In this document: positions 55,783 through 64,000 of the stretch, in pieces | Layout: every line of letters begins with the position of its first letter | Position numbering within the stretch: the stretch's first letter is position 1 | Source: Anisus vortex | Taxonomy: Eukaryota > Mollusca > Gastropoda > Planorbidae | Assembly: GCA_949126835.1 (NCBI GenBank) | Contig: OX421509.1 | Coordinates: 6,374,411 to 6,438,410 of the forward strand | Direction: 5' to 3' | Length of the DNA stretch: 64,000 nucleotides | Made by a program: the position numbers and the translations under genes | Notes under the pieces: generated by a model | What the model was told of the DNA's origin: nothing | The model's input: the letters and a program-made list of their open reading frames with translations, nothing else | The model's database searches: none

Positions 55783-56372
55783 AGCCCCACCCACAGAATA
55801 GGTATAGAACAGAATGCGCAATCCCTATATGCGCAGTCACTAAAAGTGAAGCTTGATTCCGCCATTTTCTTTCGACGCAAGGCAGCGGTCGCTAGAGACG
55901 CTACTAAAGTAAAATGATAAATGATATCTAAACGTACCATACATATATACAATAGCCTATATATAGGGCCATATTATATTTCATTATAACTTTTATATAA
56001 ATTTGACTTTATTACCCATATTCTTAGAAACATTATAGGATTAGGCCTATATAATATAAAATTGTATTACCCAGTACTGATATTTGAAAAGATAGCCTAG
56101 GCCTAGGCGTAGCTCGGTAAGATAATCAATCGTTGTCGCATCATTGTTGCAGTTTATTACACAACAATTTTTGTAACCTTTGCCTGAAACATTAGCTTTG
56201 GGTTTTCGAACTTGTAGATTTGAAGAAAAAGACATTGTAAATAAGCATCAATATATAGTGTAACCAGGACCGCTGCGTTTAAACAATATGGCGTCGGTAT
56301 TACTTCCAGAAACAAAAAAATATGCGATTGCGCATTCTGTTCTATATTTATTCTGTGGCCCCACCCCTTCCC
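55783..56372. mobile_element. Foldback-type element with about 110-bp inverted arms
   Basis: The left arm (55783-55900) and right arm (56255-56372) are inverted matches: CCCCACCCACAGAATA, ATAGAACAGAATGCGCAATC, then CCGCCATT-like and GCAGCGGTC, in the same order reading inward from both ends. The central part is non-coding. No target duplication was resolved. Confidence 0.65.
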
Positions 56373-58095
56373 CTCTTCTTGTAGAGATGCCTGGTCAATA
56401 TATCTAAACAATAGTCACTGAAGAATGCCTTCCTTTAGATATGCATAGAGCTTTCACAACAATTAACAAATGTCAAAACAAATGCATGGAAGCGTGGCGA
56501 CAGCATTGTGTGCTAATGACTTGCTACAACATCTATTCATATACAAAATCTATTCATATCAAACACCTATTCAATACGACAAAACGACTGATATTGGACC
56601 TAGTTCTACTTCTATAATTGATTTTATTTTATGTTCTTCTTTGCTTGTTGTGGCAGTTCTGTAGTTCAGTAATTCAAAGTAAATATATTAGGGCGGAGTA
56701 GAACAACAAAGGTTAGTTGTTAGTGAGTTAGTTGTAAGCATAAATAGAACAAAATCTTGGAGTTTCAGACCATTCACATGTAAAACTTTTTTAAAAACTA
56801 TAGATATTAATCAACACCCATACTGTAAAGTCAGTAGTTTAATTAGAAACTCTTCTAGTATCCTTATTTTTGCTAATTTATATAAATGAATTAAAAAGTG
56901 GCATCAATACCGGAACATATGTTAAGGTTGTTTGTGGATTATAACGTAATTTACAGAACAATAAAGACAAATATATACTGAAATCTTACAAAAAATACCT
57001 AAATGAATTTAAAACAAATTGGATTATTGAGTAGGTCTAAGTCTTTCCATCAAGATGTTAAAATTATCAAAGAAAAAAGTAACAATTGAATTCAAAATAT
57101 TTCATTCAGACTAAACATTCAACTGAAACTAGAAATGAAAACATAGCCTAATAAGGAGTAGGCCAAATAAAAAAAATTAGAAAGACAATAGCCGGAGGGC
57201 GTTTTGGAGGGAGAGTGCTACGCAGAAATATTGAATGAAATCAATTTTCCTTTGGAGACAACTACATAAGTTATGAACACAATGAGGCGGAACAATTTTC
57301 CTATTTCTACTCGTTCTGTTCACACAGAAAGAGCTTGAGACAGTGGCGTAGCATTAGGACTGATTCATCAATTTAACGTTCCAAATGTGATATTTAATTA
57401 CTGTTTGGTTACATATTACTATTTCAACCTTAAAGTCAGTAGACAAATTGGTATGGGTGAATAACCTCTTCGCATATCTTTGGTCAAAATTTATAAATTG
57501 TCACATCTGAAAATTTCTCTTTCAACGAAAAGATGATGTCGCCGCCTCAAGATGACAATGTCAAACAATGAATGTTTGACAAACAATGAATGTCACAGCT
57601 CTACGTAGCACTACAGAAACATAGCTTCAGCTTATACATTTTTTATCATCTTGATAAAATTGTATTGATATTACACCACGATATGCCCACATACAATTTA
57701 CAGTTATATACTCACGTATAATTTTTTCAGCACGTCTCCAGCGACAATTCACTTCTCCACTTCTTTCCCAAAAGTATGCAATAATGTTGGCTAAATATAA
57801 ACTGAGCTACTATTTGATTTGTTTTCATTTCCTGAGTAAGTAAATACATTAATTTTAAAATCTTGATATGCTTTTATGGTTGAAGAAATGCATTTATTAA
57901 CCATTGTGTTCGTTATGATAAGCATTTTAGTTGTTTGGTGATGATTATAATCTGACATTTAATAGTATTTTTTTGACCATTTCATGTTGGGTGAACAACA
58001 TTGTCCATATTTTTTCTGTCGGACGCTAACTTTTCAGGGTCATCCAACTCCACTCTGGAGAACTGTAGGTATTTTTTGCAGCTTGCCGCCCCCCC
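56373..58095. other. Gene-free stretch
   Basis: AT-rich. CAGTGGCGTAGC at 57344 looks like one end of a further hAT-type MITE whose partner end was not found. Confidence 0.4.
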
Positions 58096-58103
58096 CTCAA
58101 GGT

Positions 58104-58280
58104 CAGTGGCGTAGCTAAAGAAGGGGGAGTGGGGTCCGAATTCGAAAATCCCCCCGGGCCCCTACTTGAGGGGGAAGCCCCAAAGGAGTGTCCGAATTGT
58201 TTTTTCTCATGTCATAATCTCGAATGTCAAAATGCAGGGGCCAAGCCTCCCGGGCCCCCAATTCCCTTGCAACGGCACTG
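58104..58280. mobile_element. hAT-type MITE with perfect 8-bp target duplication
   Basis: 177 bp, CAGTGGCGTAGC to CAACGGCACTG, directly flanked by CTCAAGGT at 58096-58103 and 58281-58288. Confidence 0.9.
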
Positions 58281-58619
58281 CTCAAGGTGATCACGGGAGA
58301 GCGAGTTGTCATCATTTTCTCCATTTCTTAAGTTTATAGACAACCTTGGCATGATTTCGTTGGCATCCTGAGAACTTGACATGTCTGTCTGACAGTTTTG
58401 CTCTAAATCGTAGGTCACACCGTTTGCCGACCTCTTCATTGTTGATGCTGTAGGAAGGGATTAATAATCAGAGCCTTTCTTAGGCACTTTGATTTAAAAT
58501 AATGTTTTCGTTGTATAAATCATATACTTTCTTTAAATATCTTGTAAGTTCATTGAACTAATTGTCTACAATCAAGATAAAAGTGGTCAGCACTGAATAC
58601 GGCTTCCATTATTTTATAA

Positions 58620-58750
58620 AATACTCCATCCATACAGACGCTTATTGCTTCCTACGCTTATCCGTGCTTTGAGTCTTGCATTCTGATTAGGGTTTTAATT
58701 TATATTAAGTTGATAGTTTACCTATTCAAGCAACCCATTACACACCTAAG
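58620..58750 (+). repeat. Dispersed repeat shared with 29868-30020
   Basis: ACAGACGCTTATTG, TCCTACGCTTATCCGTG, GAGTCTTGCATT and GCAACCCATT occur in the same order at both places. Both copies lie in lectin-gene non-coding sequence. Confidence 0.7.
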
Positions 58751-59062
58751 ATTTTGCTTGTTAAAAAAGATGAAATTAGAAAACTGTTTATATTCCATTG
58801 CCTATCTTAGTATTGTATTAAATTGTTATTGTGTTATATTCACTTAATATAATTAAATGCCCTTATCTATTATATGTATATCTATGGATAGCTCCTTCAT
58901 TCTTCGACCATAAAATTAAATAGTAAAACAAAAGCTTGAATATTTAAACATTTAAAATGAAAACTTATTGGGCTTCTCATACATGAACAATTTATTTCGC
59001 CTTATGTACATACTAAGTTGTGAATAATCATTATTTAATTTATTGATGTATTAATATTTTAG

Positions 59063-59245
59063 ATTTTGAATCGGAATCCACGATACAAACTTCAGAGTAC
59101 CATAAACTTCCAAAACCCAACAATATAGTACAACCAACTACAACTTCTGTAAAAGCCAGAAGTCTCATTCAGTGTACCAGTATGTGCACATCTCAAGGCT
59201 GCAGCTGCTTTTCATTTAACATACAACTTCAAACCTGTAATATTG
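59063..59245 (+). CDS. Lectin gene 2, exon A': Apple/PAN-like segment
   Basis: Paralogue of the exon at 14232-14405. Acceptor TTAATATTTTAG, donor AATATTG/GTAAGT, 183 bp, phase 1 at both ends. The protein has SEYHKLPKPNNIVQPT and ends CTSMCTSQGCSCFSFNIQLQTC. It keeps more of the Apple/PAN cysteine pattern (C-x3-C, C-x-C, C) than gene 1. It would splice to exon B' at 59961. Confidence 0.8.
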
Positions 59246-59960
59246 GTAAGTTAAAATATGTTATTTCAAACCGCTATTTAGTGTACAAGAATTGGTATGT
59301 TTCACAAAACACGATACATACACGCCGATGAGATCTTTTGATGGACGATTGTGTGGCAAGCATAGTGAATAAGTCTCTGCACGTCCAGTCGGAGCTTGCG
59401 CGGCCGAGAATTCGGAACGCTCATTATGAGCACTCTACGCCAACCAAACACTGGCTTGTCTATCTATTTGATATGATGGCAGAAGTTCTACATTTTCCAA
59501 AACCATTTGTATCACGTGAATATCATTCCTAAATCCTGCCCTTAAAGTCTACAACCTACATCGTTACATACTTGTTCTCCGCGTTCAGACTTATTAGAAA
59601 ATAAGATGACATGATTAAGTCTCGTTCCAGCTTTATTAAACCACCATGCGACAGGCTATATGCGTGTTTTGTTTTATTTACGAAAATGCAAAAAGAAAAA
59701 AGTTTATTTTTAAAATAAAATCATATAATAAGTATTATATAAATTGTTGGGATTGGCTCTGGACTGGTGGACTTTAGAAAGGGATTGCGAGAGGCATATT
59801 GCATGACCAGAGAGTGTCACGAAGACCATCCAAGGATCAACAAGTTGCTTGACGTTTTCCAACTGTTCTGTAATTACTTATTACTGTTTATGTTTCATCT
59901 GCTACTATTAATAAAGACATACACATAGCATGAATGTTACTCTATGAATACTATTTGTAG
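59246..59960. other. Intron A'-B' of lectin gene 2
   Basis: 715 bp, far shorter than the 14.8-kb gap in gene 1. No repeats recognised. A short ATG frame at 59338-59532 is unsupported. Confidence 0.5.
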
Positions 59961-60125
59961 GCAACTGTACACTAACGCACGCCAGTACGAACACTAGTAA
60001 AGACGTGTATGTTTCAAGAAATTCAAAAGATGGTTTCCAGCTTCTAACCAGTGGTTCGGTTACAGCCCTTGTGTGGGTGTCCAACAACCTAGTCAACTAT
60101 ACTACAGCTAGAGATGACTGCAAAG
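59961..60125 (+). CDS. Lectin gene 2, exon B': start of the C-type lectin domain
   Basis: Acceptor TACTATTTGTAG, donor GCAAAG/GTAATC, 165 bp, phase 1 at both ends, the same length as exon B. It shows NCTLTHASTNTSKDVYVS, LLTSGSVTALVWVS and TTARDDCK. The Cys of gene 1 in 'TACVW' is Leu here. CTLD core exons are not visible before the LINE that begins at 61165 and presumably lie past the right edge. Confidence 0.83.
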
Positions 60126-61164
60126 GTAATCAAACATACAGTCATACAGATGTAAATAACTCTGCCTGGTTATAACCATTGGGGGTTATACTTCTGGTCA
60201 CAATTCAGGGTGTTACGAAACGACTATTAATACTGTTATATTAGTGCATTATATGTAACGCTGTAGAATTACATAGTTAGACCTACTGCATCGTTAGACC
60301 TACTGCATCGTTAGACCTACTGCATCGTTAGACGTACTGCATCGTTAGGTTGACCTAGATAATTAGATGTCACCGTTCTAGCTGAGTATAATTTGACACT
60401 TGACCTCGTGTCGCTTTTCTAAAGAAGGAGTGTTAGCCGAGATAATTAACTCCCTCCCCTCCGTTCCCGCTATCATTTACAAACATTTACAACTCCTCAA
60501 CTAGGGTGGTTAAATTACTTGGCCTGGCATCTACAAGTCGTGACACTGAATTGTAATCAGTAACTACAATTGCTCCCCACCTACACCCCTTTTACAATTA
60601 CCTCTCTCCTCCTATCCTACATCTTTCCCTGAAGAAAAACACATATACGCTCACACACTTGCGTAGATACTTTAATTGGAAGTGTCTCCAATAGTGCCTT
60701 AATGTCTATTGCTTAGGTTTGAGGGCGCCATGAGGTATGGCATGATTGTTATATTGCTGGAAGTTTAATCAATGTATTGTAATTAAGTAAGATTAATGTT
60801 TTGTATTTTCAAGCTAAGCTCTGACTTCGCCCTGTCCACCTAGTTTCGAACAAAGAAGAATTGACTCTGTTGTTCCATTGGTTGAACGACTTTCTAGCCA
60901 GACTTGTGTCTGTGTTTTTGGGAGTGGAAGTTTTTCCCCTAGTTACGATTGACTGTACCCTAGCCTATGAGTACTTCTGGATAATGAGAAGATAGACGGT
61001 AAAAAGCCATGTTTCTCCCTTCAGACTTCAGTCTAGGGTCTAATATTTTGTAAGGAGTCGAACATGTTATTAAAGTACTTATTTTTCTCTATTAAATAGT
61101 CGTTCAGTTTGACTTAGAACATAGTCGCTATTCTCTACATTGTTTTTAAACCCATATACATTTG
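60126..61164. other. Intron sequence with a 17-bp repeat and LTR-like sequence
   Basis: Four tandem copies of TTAGACCTACTGCATCG lie at about 60277-60345. 60420-61130 has a base composition and motifs (CCATTGGTTGAACG, a late AATATTTTGTAAGG, TTATTAAAG) like an LTR, starting perhaps at TGTTACGAAACG (60211). No matching ends or duplication were found. Confidence 0.4.
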
Positions 61165-61339
61165 GAATTGTGTAATAATAATTGGTCATTTATAAAGCGC
61201 CTTACTCCATGCTAATGCAAGCATGCTCAGCGCGCTAAAAAAACGAAATGACAAAAACACTCTAAAATAGTTTTAAATAAGGTTTCGGCCGATGAAGGCA
61301 CGAAACGACAATAACATTTTAAAAAAGATTCAAACAAGT

Positions 61340-62776
61340 TTAGTTGAAAAGAAAAGTCTTCAAATTCTTCTTGAATGCCATTTTTGACACAGAGCTTTTC
61401 AGTTTCTCAGGTAAGCCGTTCCACAGTGAAGGCGCCACAGATTCAAACGAGCGTACACCAAGAGTCTTTTTCCTGTGACCTTCCAAACATGGAATTTCTA
61501 GGAGAGATTGTTTTGAAAATCGCAGCATCCTTAACGGGACATGCTTCGGTATAAGCTCTTTGAGATATGCAGGTTCTGTGCCTTCCACGCATCCATAGGT
61601 AAGGGACATAATCTTATGATCGATGCGCTTCGTCACAGGGAGCCAGTGGAGCTCTTTGAGAATTGGGGTGATATGGTCATGCTTCTTTACTCGTGACACA
61701 ATGCGTGCTGCAATATTTTGAACTTTCTGAAGTCTATCCAGTTGTTTCTGTGGTAAACCCCACAGACAACTGTTACAATAGTCTAGTCTTGACTGTATTG
61801 TTGCAACAGCTAAAGCATTGGCTGTTTTTTTATTAATCAGAGGTCGCAGCTGACCCAGGGCACGAAGATGGAAGGAGCAGGCCCTAACCACAGTACTGAT
61901 GTGTGGACCCATTGTTAATTTATTGTCAATGATAAAGCCGAGGTCCCTGACAGTGTTGGACAAAAATATATCAGAGGCCCCTACTTTAATAGATGGAATA
62001 TCGATTTTCCTAAGAATGAAGTTTGAACCGCACAGAATGGCTTCAGTCTTGTCGTCATTTAGTTTGAGTTTGTTGGCAGTCATCCACGCTTTCACCGCTA
62101 GACAGCAGTCTTCCACTGCATTTACAGCGGCAGCACTAGCATTATGATCAGGATGGAAGCTTTTGTACAGCTGGGTATCATCCGCATATAGTTTGCGAGA
62201 TAATCCTTGGCTATCAATTATTCTGCCAAGCTGGCTAGTGTAAACAGCAAAAAGGATAGGTCCTAAAACTGATCCTTGAGGTACGTCACAGAAGAGAGAA
62301 GTGGCTTTTGATAAGGTCTGATTGATAGTAACTCTCTGGGTTCTGTCTGCCAAGTAGGAAGTAAACCAATGAAGTGCAGTATCAGTGATGCCCATCTCGT
62401 ATTGTAGTCTTGATAAAAGTAAGTCATGGTTGATAACATCAAAGGCAGCACTGAGGTCCAACAGAACTAAGATAGTCAGATCACCACGGTCAGCACTACA
62501 TAGAACATCATTCAGAACACGTAATATTGCCGTCTCACAGCTATGCCCAGGACGATAGGCAGATTGAAATTTATCAATTATGCCATGTGTGGTTAGATGT
62601 TGTAAAAGCTGCCGAGAGACAACCCTCTCAAGAAGCTTCGATACATAGGGAAGGTTAGATACTGGGCGAAAACTCTTGCAGTCCCTAGGATCGAGCCCCT
62701 TTTTCTTTAATAAAGGCTTGATGACAGCAGTCTTACTTAAACATTTGTGGGATTGTGGCTGAATCCAGGCTACCAT
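61340..62776 (-). CDS. LINE ORF2, reverse transcriptase and C-terminus
   Basis: RT of the CR1/L2-like LINE. In order: KTAVIKPLLKKKGLDP, FRPVSNLPYVSKLLERVV, FQSAYRPGHSCETAIL, LDLSAAFDVINHDLLLSRL (catalytic Asp), VPQGSVLGPILFAVYTSQL and KLYADDTQLYKSF (catalytic Asp pair, about residue 205). The C-terminus has HWLPVTKRIDHKIM and LGVRSFESVAPSLWNGLP. The RT is uninterrupted. The first residues before KTAVIK are in the wrong frame and reflect the break described at 62740. Confidence 0.93.
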   Translation of the reverse strand: MVAWIQPQSHKCLSKTAVIKPLLKKKGLDPRDCKSFRPVSNLPYVSKLLERVVSRQLLQHLTTHGIIDKFQSAYRPGHSCETAILRVLNDVLCSADRGDLTILVLLDLSAAFDVINHDLLLSRLQYEMGITDTALHWFTSYLADRTQRVTINQTLSKATSLFCDVPQGSVLGPILFAVYTSQLGRIIDSQGLSRKLYADDTQLYKSFHPDHNASAAAVNAVEDCCLAVKAWMTANKLKLNDDKTEAILCGSNFILRKIDIPSIKVGASDIFLSNTVRDLGFIIDNKLTMGPHISTVVRACSFHLRALGQLRPLINKKTANALAVATIQSRLDYCNSCLWGLPQKQLDRLQKVQNIAARIVSRVKKHDHITPILKELHWLPVTKRIDHKIMSLTYGCVEGTEPAYLKELIPKHVPLRMLRFSKQSLLEIPCLEGHRKKTLGVRSFESVAPSLWNGLPEKLKSSVSKMAFKKNLKTFLFN

Positions 62777-64000
62777 TTATGATACGCACTAAAACTGGAA
62801 GCAGAATTTCAAGGCAGTCCAACACAATCTTCGTTGGAATGAGGTCAACAATTGAGGATGTAGGTTTAGATACATAAATAAGACGTCTCAACTGCTCTTC
62901 GGAAACTGGGAGGAAATGTGTCAAAGAAATTCCAGAAAATGACTTCTCCACAATGGGTGGAGTAGTATGATTATCAAAGCTGTTTCTAATCGTCTCGACT
63001 TTTTCATTAAAAAATTCATTAAGAGTCTCCGCAGCCTGCTCGCTGCTCATGTCAGGCAAAATTGGACTTAATTTATTTTTTCCAAGAAGATTCTGCACTA
63101 TGGAAAACAGTTTTCGATAGTCAGTGCCCGCAGCCTCCAGAGCAGACTGAACTTGCTTTGCTTTCGCACGCCTAGTCACATTTGTAAGCTTGTTCCTTGC
63201 TATCTTAAACATCTGTTTATCCACCTCAAGGCCACTTAGTCTCCAGTGTCTCTCTGCCCGACGTCGGGCTAAATTAGCCATCCGAACGGAGGGTGTAAAC
63301 CATTCGGTATCGGGTCTATCCCTAACATACAATTCAGTCCTAGGGGCAAAAGTATTCAGCATGGAAGATAGAGTATTATTGTAGAGTAGAACTAGGTGAG
63401 AGATGTCATCAGGTGGTAATATAACCAAATCTGATCTTGAAAGATGATCGCGAAATAAGTCCATATCTATATTTCGTAACTTCCTGGCCTGAATTCTCTT
63501 TATTGGAACAGCAGGCATTTCCAAATCTCTGGTAAAGGTAACAAGAAAGTGATCAGATATAAGATGATCTTCAACAGTTACTGACTTAAGAAAACCACCA
63601 TTGTCAGATCGTGACACAACCCAGTCTAAAATATGTCCATCCTTGTGTGTAGTTTCCGAAACATGCTGTACCAGGTTAGCCGAGTGCAACAATTGAACAA
63701 AGTCGCGAGTGTGCCTGTTATCTGGCTCATCCCAATGAACATTTAAGTCACCAAGAATGAGGAGATTCTTAGAATTTATGGACGACACAAGTTTTCCAAA
63801 GTCCTCGTGAAACAAGCTATCATTCAGACCATTTGAAGCAGAAGGTGGGGGTCTGTACAGAGCCACGGTCCGTACTGTCAGTTTGCCTTGAGAGATGATG
63901 AAATCTATAGACTCAAAGGAATTAAAACTCGTGTCCTTACACACTCTAACAATTAGGGAGGCCCGGTGAATCACAGCAATGCCACCCCCTCTCTGACCTG
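62733..64000 (-). CDS. LINE ORF2, endonuclease C-terminal part and linker (runs off right edge)
   Basis: Open from 64000 to the stop at 62735-62733. Endonuclease motifs are RGGGIAVIHR, LLILGDLNVHWD, GHILDWVVSR and HLISDHFLVTF. A basic linker leads to the start of the RT. The frame ends at PQMFK because TAAG occurs twice in a row (TTTAAGTAAGACT on the minus strand, near 62740). This gives a four-base excess, a stop and a shift relative to the RT frame. Confidence 0.92.
   Translation of the reverse strand, partial: GQRGGGIAVIHRASLIVRVCKDTSFNSFESIDFIISQGKLTVRTVALYRPPPSASNGLNDSLFHEDFGKLVSSINSKNLLILGDLNVHWDEPDNRHTRDFVQLLHSANLVQHVSETTHKDGHILDWVVSRSDNGGFLKSVTVEDHLISDHFLVTFTRDLEMPAVPIKRIQARKLRNIDMDLFRDHLSRSDLVILPPDDISHLVLLYNNTLSSMLNTFAPRTELYVRDRPDTEWFTPSVRMANLARRRAERHWRLSGLEVDKQMFKIARNKLTNVTRRAKAKQVQSALEAAGTDYRKLFSIVQNLLGKNKLSPILPDMSSEQAAETLNEFFNEKVETIRNSFDNHTTPPIVEKSFSGISLTHFLPVSEEQLRRLIYVSKPTSSIVDLIPTKIVLDCLEILLPVLVRIINGSLDSATIPQMFK

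Larger units (their letters stand above)
61165..64000 (-). mobile_element. CR1/L2-like LINE, truncated by the right edge
   Basis: Minus-strand LINE with endonuclease and RT. The 3' tail (about 61165-61339) holds TTTATAAAGCGCCTTACTCC. One frame break, near 62740, separates the two open parts. It lies in the intron of lectin gene 2, antisense to it. Confidence 0.92.

Overview
The window looks like metazoan nuclear DNA, most likely from a mollusc and plausibly a gastropod. This is inferred from the kinds of elements present and from an intron-rich C-type-lectin-like gene, not from any species-specific marker. It is AT-rich and crowded with transposable elements and tandem repeats. No prokaryotic operons, rRNA genes or convincing tRNA genes were seen.

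Host genes. Four exons on the plus strand (14232-14405, 29174-29338, 32399-32596, 33190-33332) have clean splice sites, and every internal junction is phase 1. They read as an Apple/PAN-like segment followed by a C-type lectin domain (CTLD) ending in a stop codon. A second set on the same strand (59063-59245, 59961-60125) matches the first two exons of that gene. It is a tandem paralogue whose later exons would lie beyond the right edge. Signal-peptide exons were not found for either gene.

Layout. 1-3191: a minus-strand LINE whose glutamine-rich ORF1 is joined in frame to ORF2 through a single UAG; it runs off the left edge. 6953-8818: a decayed hAT transposase. 10126-14155: a 19-bp satellite interrupted by a 1.54-kb solo LTR. 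15433-27116: an 11.7-kb region bounded by inverted arrays and a 9-bp direct repeat, apparently one large transposon. It holds a 199-bp satellite, a broken RTE-like LINE with a nested solo LTR, a LINE fragment, a 22-bp minisatellite, SINEs and a hAT element. 29-33 kb: lectin exons B-D. 36-43 kb: SINEs, a possible RNase H remnant of a LINE and two adjacent ~585-bp inverted-terminus elements. 43070-51175: a nearly intact, very young Ty3/Gypsy-type retrotransposon. 52-58 kb: a degenerate LTR, several hAT-type MITEs and a foldback element. 59-60 kb: the second lectin gene. 61165-64000: a CR1/L2-like LINE on the minus strand, running off the right edge.

The most interesting object is the 8.1-kb LTR element. 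Integrase lies upstream of reverse transcriptase although the sequence is of Ty3/Gypsy type, the order known from Gmr1-like elements. Its Gag ends in a segment resembling the vertebrate SCAN domain, and a second capsid-like module appears to sit inside Pol between protease and integrase. Homology calls here come from reading motifs by eye; no database or profile search was run.
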